From positions 5,580,001-5,644,000 of the forward strand of contig NZ_CP108046.1 of NCBI RefSeq assembly GCF_041435115.1: a DNA stretch of 64,000 bases. Reading direction: 5' to 3'. The stretch comes from Streptomyces sp. NBC_00289 (GTDB lineage Bacteria > Actinomycetota > Actinomycetes > Streptomycetales > Streptomycetaceae). The notes beneath the pieces were generated by a model, which was not told the origin of the DNA, made no database searches, and saw nothing but the letters and a program-made list of their open reading frames with translations. Below, piece after piece: positions 23,459 through 34,000 of this stretch. How positions within the stretch are numbered: the stretch's first letter is position 1; each line of letters begins with the position of its first letter. Position numbers and translations under genes: made by a program.

Positions 23459-24570
23459 GGGGCGGGAACGCTCCTTGCTGTTGCAGCGGACATGAGCCGG
23501 CCGAGTTCACCGGCCGAGTACGAGCGAAAGAAATGGCGTGGGTCGGCGAGTAACACGTCGGTCAGACCGAGCAGGCGATCGACGTACTCTGCCAACGAGC
23601 CGGGCCACTCGCGGGTGTCGAGCATCCATGGGGCCGCACCGTCGGGCAAGGGCGCGCGCCCCTCGCGGATGAGGGACTTGGACAGCTTCGCGCCCGTGTC
23701 CGTGACGACCTGGGGGCAGAAGAGCCGGGCGGTCATCTGTCCCCGAGTGAGGCCCACGGCCTGTAGGGCGCCGTCGACGAGAAGACAGCCGGGCATCCAG
23801 TCGCTGCCCTTGACCATGACGTACAGTGTGCCTCGTGCTCCAACGATCGCCAGTTCCTTGACGAGGTTGCGGTACAGCGTGGCGAGGTCGAGGTATCCAC
23901 CCGTCGCGGGTTCGATGACGACCTCGTATTCGCCGTGGTGCAGGCACATAGCCGAGATGGTTGCCCGCTCGAAACCGTCGTCACGGACGTGGGTGCGTTC
24001 GGCGTGCTTCTCGGCCCACCCGCAGCCAGGGCGCGGGCAGGGAACACGAACGTGTGGCACGCCGGACGACGGAGACAGGTGCCAGCGTGCGGCGTCCAGG
24101 CGGGGCAGCAGGAGCAGCCAGGTACGGCGGAAGTGTTCGGCCGCCTGCTGCTGGCTGTAGGTCTCGACGGAGTACGGCACGTTCAGGCGCTCGGACAGCG
24201 CTGTGAACAGTGGGCGGTACAGCTTGTCGACCTGGTCAGCGATGCCCGCCTCGCCCAGGGCGTGCGCGTAGGCCCGTTGATAGCGGTGACCGGTCTCCTT
24301 GTCGGTGACGATGGCGTACGGGGCGTTGTCGAGTGCGCCGAACTGAACTTCAGCCGGCACGCCGAACCTGTCCCGGATCCGGGCCGCCGTGGCGAACGTG
24401 AGCGACTGAACCAGCGACGTGCCGACGTGCGGTGCTCCGTTGATCTGCGTTCCCACCACGAACACGATGCGCTTCGGAGCCACCTGGGCGATGTGCGGCC
24501 TCAGCAGGTCCTCAGCATTCGTCAGCGCGTTGGCGAGCACGGTGTTCGGCGATACGGGATAGATGGTCAC
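23455..24570 (-). CDS. Free-standing class I aminoacyl-tRNA-synthetase-like protein (LysRS-I-like catalytic core)
   Basis: The product has 371 residues. A Rossmann-type start RIVFVVGTQINGAPHVGTSL carries a HIGH-like signature (APHVG). KGSDWMPGCLLVDG corresponds to the substrate-contact region. GAKLSKSLIREG is a KMSKS-like loop. A zinc-knuckle-like insert RVPCPRPGCGWAEKHAERTH precedes it. True class I LysRS proteins are about 500 residues or more with an anticodon-binding domain, and here the protein ends soon after the KMSKS loop. It probably activates an amino acid or nucleotide for a task other than translation, or modifies tRNA without anticodon reading. It is coupled to the ASCH gene. Confidence 0.7.
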   Translation of the reverse strand: MTIYPVSPNTVLANALTNAEDLLRPHIAQVAPKRIVFVVGTQINGAPHVGTSLVQSLTFATAARIRDRFGVPAEVQFGALDNAPYAIVTDKETGHRYQRAYAHALGEAGIADQVDKLYRPLFTALSERLNVPYSVETYSQQQAAEHFRRTWLLLLPRLDAARWHLSPSSGVPHVRVPCPRPGCGWAEKHAERTHVRDDGFERATISAMCLHHGEYEVVIEPATGGYLDLATLYRNLVKELAIVGARGTLYVMVKGSDWMPGCLLVDGALQAVGLTRGQMTARLFCPQVVTDTGAKLSKSLIREGRAPLPDGAAPWMLDTREWPGSLAEYVDRLLGLTDVLLADPRHFFRSYSAGELGRLMSAATARSVPAP

Positions 24571-24634
24571 CGCGTCTTCCCCTCGGTAGATGGGCAGGAC
24601 AGCGCCGCAGAGCGGCGGGTGTGCGTTCAGCGGT

Positions 24635-25389
24635 TCAGCTGCGATTGCGTGGTGGACCCGCCCCCGCGCCGGGGGGAACCGGAAAAGACGCGGGGGCGGG
24701 AGTCATCGGGTCGGACGACGCCCGCGGGGACGTCGGTGACGGCCCGCCCTCACCGAGGGGTGAGGTACCCCCCCCGGCCAGGGCAGGATGCTGCGGAAGG
24801 CGAGGCCGGCGAGTCGGCAGCGGGTACACGCGGAGGCAGTACCGAGCGTCGTAGTCCGTCACGGTGAACACGAACACGCGGCCTGCGGCGAGAGCTCGAA
24901 GGGCTTGCTCGTACGCCGCATCGCTGTCCGCCCATGCTCGTAACTGGGTCCTCGAAGTTAAGCGGTGCGACATGGTCATGCCAAAACGATGAGTCGTCGA
25001 CCGGACGCCGCTCAGGCCAGTCGTTGCGCGGATGGCGCACCGCTTCAGCCGCCCGGCGGACAGCTGTCATGTATGCGTGCACCGCTTAACTTCGAAGACC
25101 CTCGTAACTCGACATCGGGGCGCGGGACTTCCGGGCCCGCAAGGAGGAGCGGCGCGTCACGCAGGCTCAGAGCCCCGACGTCTGGGGACAGCAGCCGCGC
25201 GAAACGGTGCGTGGACGCTCTCAGCCACCGTGCGGCGAGGCGGGGGGAACGGCCGCGATAGGTGGCGAGCAGGACCTCGCGGGAGCCGCTGAGGTCGTAG
25301 GCAGTGGCCTCACACCGGAATCCGACGGGAGGTCGCACGAAGGCACGTGCAGAGATCGGTGGGGCGAGCATCAGCACGTCCGACCTCAC
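24635..25389 (-). pseudogene. Unknown gene split by a MITE
   Basis: The 5' part starts at a GTG (25389) that overlaps the upstream stop by GTGA. It reads LMLAPPISARAFVRPPVGFR through PEVPRPDVELR, then enters the MITE. The 3' part resumes AWADSDAAYEQALRALAAGR, VFVFTVTDYDARYCLRVYPL and ends at 24635. Removing the 156-bp insert and one target copy joins the two parts exactly in frame (Glu-Leu-Arg-Ala-Trp). The intact product would be about 196 residues. The family is unknown. The last 45 residues are Pro/Gly/Ser-rich. The insertion adds an in-frame stop, so the gene is broken. Confidence 0.8.
24946..25101. mobile_element. 156-bp MITE with 23-bp terminal inverted repeats
   Basis: Terminal repeats at 24946-24968 and 25079-25101 differ at one position and begin GGGTC(C/T)TCGAAG. 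An 8-bp target duplication TCGTAACT flanks it at 24938-24945 and 25102-25109. The GGGTCTTCG start and 8-bp duplication fit the ISL3 family. The element encodes no transposase, so it must have been moved in trans. Confidence 0.9.
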
Positions 25390-25826
25390 CGCCGACGATC
25401 CTGAGCCGATTCCCTCGCCTTGATCATGCGGCCGAGCTGGTTGTAGTACAGCTCGACTTGCGCAGGGGTGAGGACGAGCATCGACTCGCAGACGCCGCCG
25501 TCCTCGTAGTGGACGGTCACCGCCATGGCGGCTTGCTGCGCACGCGGGTCGTACACGGCGTCGCGCTTCACGGGCGTGACGTGCGTGACCGGAACCGGCA
25601 CGGGGCGGAGGGTGCTTCCGTCGGACCTTGCGCGCCAGTCCACGCCTCCGCCGGGTGGACGGAGTTGGTAAGACGCCGAGCTGTCGCTTGGCAGGGCGAC
25701 GACGACCCCGATCGTTCCCGCCTTGGCCAGATCGATGGCGAGGTCGCCAAGGCGGGGATGGAAGGGGCTGCCTGCGCTTAAAGCGCTCTGGGGCGTGGGG
25801 AGTTGCTGCGAGGTTCGATCGGCCAT
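25386..25826 (-). CDS. Hypothetical protein
   Basis: The product has 146 residues and is not recognised. The segments LAIDLAKAGTIGVVVALPSD, TLRPVPVPVTHVTPVKRDAV and YDPRAQQAAMAVTVHYEDGG suggest a mainly beta protein, with a final helix PAQVELYYNQLGRMIKARES. It is the first gene of a leftward set that continues into the MITE-broken gene (4-bp overlap). The synthetase-like and ASCH genes follow. The XRE-TPR gene lies 54 bp upstream. Confidence 0.7.
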   Translation of the reverse strand: MADRTSQQLPTPQSALSAGSPFHPRLGDLAIDLAKAGTIGVVVALPSDSSASYQLRPPGGGVDWRARSDGSTLRPVPVPVTHVTPVKRDAVYDPRAQQAAMAVTVHYEDGGVCESMLVLTPAQVELYYNQLGRMIKARESAQDRRR

Positions 25827-25880
25827 GCCCCGAAGCTAGGTGGATGCTCGGGGCCCAATATGAACCGCAGGAATATGACC

Positions 25881-27110
25881 CTACCCGTCGAGGTGGAAGC
25901 GGTCTGACATGCGACGCAGCTTCTCACGAGTGCTCGCCCGCTCGGCGTACACGATGCTGCGCAGGGTTGACCGGGCGATGGGATGGTTCCGGACGAGCTG
26001 AGGGGCGATGACCTCCGCCTTCTCCAGTTCCTTCAGCGCCTTGTCGCGGTTCCCATCCCATAGCCACGCGCGGGCAAGGTCCATGTGGTGGTGCCCCTGC
26101 CGGGAGTTGGGAAGAGAGGCGATCAGCTCCTTGCTCGTGCGCCGGTTTATCGACAGCGCCTCACGCTGTTCATGCATCTCCAGTGCGACGCTGATCGCGT
26201 GGATCTGCACGTTGCCAGCCGAGAACGTCAGACTGTGGCGGTCGTAGATCGGAGGGCCGGCGACCTCAGCCATCCGCTTGGCCGCGTTCCGCGCATGCTT
26301 GATCCGATCCTTCGCTTCGGCCTTGCGACCACCCCGCGCCGCCGAGACTGCCGCGCGCAGTTGCAGTGACCCCCATGCCCGCACGGCCAACGGCTCACCA
26401 CGGTCGTACTCCCGCTGCACGCTGCGAATCGCCTTGTCAGACAGGGCAACAGAGTCGTCCCAATCCGCGGTGGCCCACATGTCCCACACGCGCATCCAGT
26501 CGGCGACGGCAGGCATCACCGGGTCGCCCGACAGCCGCGCGGACCATGCGGCTCGTTCGCACGCCATGGCCACCAGCTCCGGTTGTCCAAGTGCGTGCGC
26601 GGCAGTGTGAGCGAACTTGCAGCACACCGCGTAGATGGCGTACGCCTCTTCCTGCTCGTGGCCCGTGGCGACTTCGGCCAGAGCGCGCGCCTCACGGAAC
26701 AGGTCGGGGAGCACCTGCACGATCGCCACGTTCGCCGCAGCGTCGCGGAGGCGGTGCAGGCGGGTGGTTTCCTGCCACAGCTGACCGGCTGGGCGGGGGG
26801 TTCCGTCGAAGACGGGAGTGAGGTCGTAACGGCGCAGCTCACGCATAATCGCGGCGGCAGAGACCTGCCACTGATTCTCGGCGGGGGTGCTGTTGTACGG
26901 ACGCCCGATCAGGTCGTTCGGGTGTATGTGCAGCTCCGAAGCAAGCACGTTGAGCAGGCCGACGCGGTCGAGTTCGATGTGCCCGCGTTCCATCTTGGAC
27001 ACCCAGCCCTGTGTCTTACCCAGGGCGGCAGCGAGGTCGGCTTGCGTCATACCGAGGCGGAGCCGTGCGCGACGTGCGCGACGGCCGATCTCTTCGGCTT
27101 CTTCCAGCAT
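25881..27110 (-). CDS. XRE-family regulator with TPR-like repeats
   Basis: The product has 409 residues. Residues 1-60 are a helix-turn-helix (RARLRLGMTQADLAAALGKT, QGWVSKMERGHIELDRVG). The remainder is a long array of helical pairs resembling tetratricopeptide repeats (EEAYAIYAVCCKFAHTAAHA, HMDLARAWLWDGNRDKALKE). Streptomyces regulators of this build often sense peptides or control adjacent cargo genes. I chose the ATG at 27110 because it starts just before the helix-turn-helix and has GGGGGG in front. It lies upstream of, and co-directional with, the cargo genes. Confidence 0.85.
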   Translation of the reverse strand: MLEEAEEIGRRARRARLRLGMTQADLAAALGKTQGWVSKMERGHIELDRVGLLNVLASELHIHPNDLIGRPYNSTPAENQWQVSAAAIMRELRRYDLTPVFDGTPRPAGQLWQETTRLHRLRDAAANVAIVQVLPDLFREARALAEVATGHEQEEAYAIYAVCCKFAHTAAHALGQPELVAMACERAAWSARLSGDPVMPAVADWMRVWDMWATADWDDSVALSDKAIRSVQREYDRGEPLAVRAWGSLQLRAAVSAARGGRKAEAKDRIKHARNAAKRMAEVAGPPIYDRHSLTFSAGNVQIHAISVALEMHEQREALSINRRTSKELIASLPNSRQGHHHMDLARAWLWDGNRDKALKELEKAEVIAPQLVRNHPIARSTLRSIVYAERASTREKLRRMSDRFHLDG

Positions 27111-27341
27111 CAGCGCGCCCCCCTGTCGGTGAGGCGCTGGTGTTCCAGCGGGCGGCGGGACATCGGTGCTCCGTCCGTAGAGGCTTCTCCTCACGAAGGT
27201 ACCTAGAGTGCGTGCCGGGTGTGGAGTGCTATCGGTCGGGAACCGCCCACCTGTGACGAAGACGTCAGGGCATCGCTGCGTCCACGAGCAGGTGGAGGAA
27301 GCCGCCAGGGGATGCGCTGCTGACGATCTCTCGGCGGCCGG

Positions 27342-28000
27342 TCATCCCGCGTACTCCGTGAGGGGAAGTAGTCGGGCTCTTTCTTCTCCATAATCGGCCT
27401 GCGAAATGTGGCACCGTCGGAGCCAGGGCTCGGTGGCGCATTCTCCGCTGCAGAGGCCGGCGGCGGCTGTGGTGTTGTCGAGGATGTCGCCTGATCCGGC
27501 TTGGGTGCTTCCGTTCTTGTCGGATTTGGCGGCTTGGGCTGCTGCTCTGTCGGCTGCTTCGATGGCGGCTTTTTCGGCGGCGTCGGCGAGGTCGGTTGCG
27601 TTTTTATCGGCGTGTTCGGCTGCTTCGCGGTTGAGTGCGCCGCGTTCGTGTTCTCCGAGGCCTGCGCTGCCGCCTGTCTGGTAGGCCTCGCCGGCCTGGC
27701 CAAATTCGTTGAAGTTCGCCTGCTGGCCTTGGTTCCAGTCGTGACAGCCCCATCGGTCACCGCCGGGGCAGTTGATGTCGCGGGCGGTGAGTCCAGTGGG
27801 GTCGGTGTTGTTGAGGGGGTCGTTGTGGACGTAGGTGTAGGGGTTGAGGGTTTGGCTGGTGGTGGTGTCGAGGACGGGGTCGGGGGTGAGGAAGGTGTGG
27901 GTGTTGGGGTCGTAGTTGCGGCCCTTCATGTTGATGAGGCCGGTGTTGGGGGTGTTTTCGTGGCCGGTGAAGGTGCGGGTGAGGTCGCCGGTGGTGCCGG
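27342..28000 (-). pseudogene. Displaced Rhs C-terminal tip (orphan Rhs-CT)
   Basis: The segment repeats the end of the Rhs core (GTTGDLTRTFTGHENTPNTG, NYDPNTHTFLTPDPVLDTTT, NPYTYVHNDPLNNTDPTG) and then carries its own tip. Its middle part (IEAADRAAAQAAKSDKNGST, then DILDNTTAAAGLCSGECAT) resembles the tip of the full gene upstream. The first possible ATG is at 27929 and no ribosome site is seen. A stop just before the homology shows it is not independently complete. The final 30 residues diverge and are short, so the toxin domain may be truncated. Confidence 0.7.
27796..28000. repeat. 205-bp direct repeat, copy in the orphan Rhs tip
   Basis: This copy matches 28973-29177 with a single mismatch that I can see. 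It covers the last part of the Rhs core up to the Asp-Pro-Thr-Gly boundary. Such a repeat allows recombination that swaps the two C-terminal tips. Confidence 0.9.
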
Positions 28001-28029
28001 GTTACAGTACCCACCACCAGTCCCGGAAA

Positions 28030-28062
28030 AGCGAAAAGGTCCGCCAACAACGTCGACGGACC
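28030..28062 (-). terminator. Intrinsic terminator of the Rhs gene
   Basis: On the minus strand GGTCCG and CGGACC form the base of a stem at 28038-28062, followed by TTTTCGCTTTT. It starts 16 bp past the Rhs stop codon. Confidence 0.75.
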
Positions 28063-28077
28063 TCACGCAAGATCGAC

Positions 28078-31000
28078 TTAGGGCAAAAGCTTTTTAGTTG
28101 CCTCTATTGAGTGTACGAGCTCGTCATGGTACTCCCAATATTTTGAATAGACCGAGAATCCCATCTCTGCGGCGAACTCGCGCAGGTCCCGACCTGCTGG
28201 AGCTTGGACCCGCTCTAGTTCGGATTCCATGGCGGAGATCGTTTGACGTATGGCCTGGCCGCGGTCAATTGCGGCACGGATTTCCGCAGCGGCAGGTCCA
28301 CCGTTATCTGTGACTATCTTTTGAAGTCCTTGCCCACCGTTTGTTACGACTTCTACTACCTTGGTGACGGTTGTTGTGCATTGTTGGTTGTCGGCGCAGA
28401 GTTTTCCGGTTCCGCCGGCTCCGGTGACGATGGTGGGTGCTGCGGCGGGGATGAGGGCGTCGGCTACTGCAGCAACAGCTGTCGCTCCCCCGACCACAAC
28501 TAGCACTCCAATCCATTGAATAATGTAGGAGTCTCTGGTAGTGATCCAGACTTCATTAAGTCCGTTGGGTCCTTCGTATTTCTGGTAGGCGGCTGGGGTT
28601 CCGTCGGCGGTGCGGAGGTCGGTGGCGCAGTCTTCGCTGCAGAGTCCGGCGGCGGCTGTGGTGTTGTTGAGGATGTCGCCTGATCCGGCTTGGGTGCTTC
28701 CCTTGGCGTCGGCTTTGGCGGTTTTGGCTGCTGCTCTGTCGGCGGCTTCGATGGCGGCTTTGTCGGCTGCGTTGGCCTGGTTCCAGAGTGCTTCGGCGTT
28801 GGAGCCGCTGTTTTCTCCGGTGACGGGGGTGCAGCCGCAGTCGTTGCCGATGTAGCCCTTGCCGCCGTAGACGCCGGGTGCGCCGCCGGATTGTGCGTCG
28901 GCGATGCTGCTGGATCCGCTGCCGGGTTGTTCGCATTCACCGGGGTGGGTGAAGGCGCAGGTGACTTTGCCGGTGGGGTCGGTGTTGTTGAGGGGGTCGT
29001 TGTGGACGTAGGTGTAGGGGTTGAGGGTTTGGCTGGTGGTGGTGTCCAGGACGGGGTCGGGGGTGAGGAAGGTGTGGGTGTTGGGGTCGTAGTTGCGGCC
29101 CTTCATGTTGATGAGGCCGGTGTTGGGGGTGTTTTCGTGGCCGGTGAAGGTGCGGGTGAGGTCGCCGGTGGTGCCGGTGAAGGGGGTGCCGTTCTTTGTG
29201 ACGAGGCGGCCGAAGGGTTCGTAGTAGAGGGTCTGGAGGGGGTTGCCTGCGGTGTCCAGGGTGGTGGCGGTGGAGCCGAGGCGGTCGGTGAGGTTGTACT
29301 GGACGTCGGTCTTGACGCCGTCGAAGACGGCCTGGCCGATGCTGCCGTCGGGGCCGGCGAGGTGGAAGACGTCCTTGTCGCTGCTGCCTTTGTGGAAGCG
29401 GTGCTCGAACAGGTCTCCGATGTAGAGGGTGTTGCCGGCGGGGGTGGCTTCCATGATCTTGTTGTTGAAGGCGTCGTAGCGGTAGGTGGTGGTCGCGCCC
29501 CGGGTGGTGACGGTGCGGGGCAGGTCGAAGGCGGTGTAGGTGACCTGGCGGGTGACGGTGCCGGCGGCGTTTTTCACGGTGGTCTGCCGGCCGCGGTTGT
29601 CGTAGCCGTAGGTTTCCTTGGCTCCGCCCATGCTGGTGGCATCGTGACCGGTGACGGTATGCGGCTGCGGCTGCGTGGTGCCGGTGGGGTAGGTGAGGGT
29701 GTCCGCGCTGCCGTCGGGCTGGCTGATCTTGGTCAGGCCGCCCAGGGCGTCGTAGCTGTAGTCGATGCTCTGTGAGCCTGCGTCATGGCCGAGGTTCCAG
29801 CCGGTGAGCTGGCCCACGGTGTTGTAGTCGTAGGTTTCCGAGCGCAGTGGGGTGGTGGCGTCGTCGCGGGTCTGCTTGATGACCCGGCCGGCCGCGTCGT
29901 AGTCGTAGTCCAGGCCCATCACCTTGGTGCCCGCGCCGGTGGTGGCGGTGACGGTGTCCAGGCGTCCGCCGGCGCTTTGGTAGGTGTTCTTGAGGGTGAC
30001 GCCGTTGCCGAGCTGGGCGGTGTCGGTCTGCAGGTCGGGGGTGCGCTTGCTGACCGTCCACAGGGTTTTCGGGTCCTGGCCGGGGGTGATGTCGGTGACG
30101 GTGTTGGGGTAGCCGGCTGCGTTGTAGCCGTAGCGCAGGGTGAGCGGCTCGCGTCCGGTGACCTTGGGGTAGGTCAGCGTGTCGGCGGTGCCGTCTGCGT
30201 TGTAGGTCTGTGAGGTGGTGTAGGAGCGGCTGGTGGTCTGGTCGGTGTATGTGGTGCCGGCGGGCCGGCCGTAGGAGTCGTAGGTGAAGTCGGTGCGGAT
30301 TTTATCGATCTGTTCGGGGCTGGTGGCGTAGTCCAGCTGGCCGATGCCGTGGGGGGCGCTGTCGTAGACGAACGCGGAGATGCCGTCTTCGGTGGTGCGG
30401 GAGGTCATCCGGCCCAGGTCGTCGTAGCCGAAGACGCTCTGGTGCTGGGCGTCGCCACGGGTCTCCCGCTCGATGAGGCCGTTACCGAAGTAGGCGGTGT
30501 CGGTGACTCCGCGGTCCGGTTCGCTGAGCCTGGTGCGGCGCCCGCGGACGTCGTACTGCATGGTGGTGACGTTGCCCTTGGCGTCGGTGATCGACTTCAG
30601 CAGGTCGAACGGGGCGTAGGTGTAGGCGGTGTTGAGGCCCTCGGCGCTGCCGTCGGGCTTGGTGCGATAGTCGGTGTGGACTTTCAGCCGGCCGTCGGCG
30701 TCGTAGATGTCGAGCCGGGTGGCGCCGGTGGGGTCGGTGACCGTCGTGGAGGCGAAGGCGGGTTCGAACACGGTGGATTTGCCGTCGGGCCCGGTCGACT
30801 TCACCATCCGGTCCAGGCTGTCGTATTCGAAGTAGCTGGTTGCCTTCCCTCCGGTCGGCGAGGGAGCGGACGTGGCCACGGTGCGGCCCAGCGTGTCGTA
30901 GGTGACGGCGGTGGCCAGTTTCCCGCCGACGTTGTCGAAGTCCTTGCCGAAGGAGGCGACCGGCCGTCCCAGGACATCGGTGGAGGCGGTGCTGGTCTTG

Positions 31001-34000
31001 GGTCCGGTGGTGGTGGTGACGCTCACGCCGTTGATGCCGCCGGCCAAGTCGCCGCGGCCGGCGTAGGTGATGTCGGTGGGCGCAGTGCCGTCGGTCTCGG
31101 CGTGGACCTGTCGGCCCAGATCATCGATTTTCGCTGTGGTGGTACGGCCGTTGACGTCCTCGCTGCCCAGCGTGATGCCGAACGCGGGATGGGTGACCAT
31201 CCACGTCGCCGGCCGGTAGGCGGCCACCTTGTAGTCGACCCACACCAGAGAGGGGTAGATCTCCTCGTCCGGCTGACCGGGAAACACCGGCTCGTAGGCG
31301 GTGTATACGGTGCGGTCCGGGCGCCCCGGCGTCTTGGACGTCACCGACGTCACCACGCCCCGCGCGTTGTAGGCAGTGATCGTCGACTCGCGCACCCTGT
31401 CGGCATCATCGTCCGTGTTGTTTTTCTCCACGTCCGTTCTGGTCAGCAGTCCACGCTCGTCGTGGAGGTAGGAGACGTTGCGTTCCCGCGTGGCGCCGTC
31501 GGCCGCGAAGCTCACCGTCTTGGACGAGAGAGCCTCACCGACCCGCCACTCCTCGATCAGCTCGGCCGCGGTGTCGAACTTCGTCGTCGTGATGAGCGCG
31601 GTGCCGCCATCGGTGGCCCGCGACAGCGAGGTCGGGTTGCCGAACTCGTCGAACACCGCAGCACTGTCGGTGCGCCGAAGCGCCGTGGCCGGCTCACTGA
31701 CACCGGTGATCGCTGCGCCCGCCGCCTGGCCGTCCCAGTCGATAGCGACTTGCTGCGCGCCGGACTGTTCCCATTCCTTGGTGGTCGAGCCCGTGTCGAA
31801 GACAGCCATCACCTTGCCGCCGTGCTGCGGCCGGGCCTCATAGGCGGAAGACGTGCGTGTCACCCGCGCGCGGGCCGTGGCCGGCTTCGCGGCAGCCTGC
31901 TCGGCGGTAAGGATCGCCACCACCGTGGTGACCAGCGAAGGCCGCCCGACCTCCGGGTAGAAAGCGCCGTTGCTGACGCTCTTGCGGTGCGCGAACACCA
32001 TCTCCGTCTGGGAGGCACGCCGCTTGTCGAAGACCCGGAACGTGCCGAACCCCAGGGAGCCGTTGCCCCGCAGGTCAGTGACCGGATCGGCGTAGGTGTA
32101 CTGCCACACGCGGGCCGCGCCGGCAGAAGCGGTGTTGACCTGTCCAGCCCGCGACACCCGCTGGCGCACCACCGGGAAGCCCTTCTTCGGACACGTCAGC
32201 GGATACGTGCACGTGGCCGTCTCGGGCGTGCTGGACCAGGTGTTGGAGTAGGTGATGCTCTCCCGCTGCCAGGCCACTCCCTCGTCGTGCACCGACACCA
32301 ACTTGTCGACCTGGCGTTCGTTTTGCTGCAGGATCCGCATCCGCCCCGAATCGATCTTCACCACGTCGGTGCGGCCGTCACCGTTGACATCCGCCAGCTG
32401 CGAAGTGGCCCGCCCGGCACTCTCGTCCTTAGTGCCGCCGCCCAGATCAATGTCGGAGGAGGTGAACGTGCCGTCACCGTCCGAAACCGCAAGATGCGTC
32501 GCTACGGCGTCGAAGGAGACGATGTCATCCCGGCCGTCGCCGTTGACGTCAGCGACCCGCAAATCCATCGAATCGTCATGCCCGATCGACACACTGTGCG
32601 GATCGGCAAGGCCCCGGCCAGTGTTGAACAGCAGGATGCCGTGCAGATCGTAAATGTGCTTGGCCGGGTCCGTCTTGGGCGGCAGCAGCAGCACATCCTC
32701 CAGACCGTCCGCGTTGAAGTCCCCCGGAAACGTCTCGAAACCAGACTGCTGGGGTGCCGCCCGGCTGTAGAGGCGGCCGGACTTGACCACCGACTGCGCA
32801 CTCACCGTGGCCACGCCCGCATCACTGACACTCAGCGACGACACCGACGCCAGACACGTGCCGTCCGCCGACACGTTCGCCGACAGCTGCTCGGCCCGGC
32901 CGTCACCGTCCAGATCCGACACTCCCAGATCACAACGGGCCTTCATACTGCTGGCCGTAGCCGGCTTGAACGTGCCCGGCCCGTCCGCGATCCGCACCGA
33001 CACCGTCGGCACCTTGTCCGATGCCGCCCCATCGGGGCTGAGCATGTCCAAACGGCCGTCACCGTTCACATCCGCCAGGTTACCCACCGCGTTCTCCGGC
33101 AGGTCGAACGGCGTCATCATGTCCTCAACGAACCGGGCGGCCTTCTTGTCCCACTTCAGCAGATGCGACGTCCACTTCTTCGTCACCCCCGAAAAGACCG
33201 GCAGCAAAATCTCCGCCGCCCCGTCGACGTTCGCGTCCACCGCGCGCGCCCGCCCCAGATCGGTCAGCTCCCCCGGCCAGCCCAGCGCCGGGGTCAGATC
33301 CCTCTGCGCATCCGGCGAGACACCGAACTTCACCCGGTCCGGCTTCCCCGGCCCCCGCGAATACAGAAGATCACTTCTGCCGTCCCCGTCCAGGTCCAGC
33401 ACCCGCATCCGCGGATTACCAGCCGCCGTGTCCAGTGTCACCGAACCCCCGTCGACCACCGTGAACGACGGCGCCGCCGGCTGACTGGACCAGCCGAACT
33501 CCTTCTTCTTCACACACCCGCCCGCGCTGCCGCACTTCTGCAGCGAGGCCAGCAGACTCTGCCTGCTCGACGACACCGTGTAGGCGAGGTGGTACTGCCA
33601 CGCCAGCTTCGTGTCATCCGGCATCGGCGCCAGCATACGAATCGTCTTCAACCGCTTCGTATGCGCAAACCGCACCCCCGCCGTATACGAGAACCTGGCC
33701 CCCGCAGCATCGTCCTCGTAATCGAACTCCACCCGCCGCTTCGCCGCCACCCCCCCGTTGCTCGTATACTCGATCTTGGAGATGAGGATTTCGTTGCGGG
33801 CCCTGCCGTCCTTGTCGTACTCGTAGGAGACCGTGTTCCCCGACGCATCCGTCTCATGGTCCAGCAGCCACGTCACCCGCACCGGCACCGCGAGATCCGT
33901 ATCCATCAAAGGATTGTTGGCCGTGTCGAAACCGACCCCTGTCCTCGACCGGGTCGCCGTGTGCGGCAAAAACGTCTGCGTCACCCCCTTCTTGTCCGTC

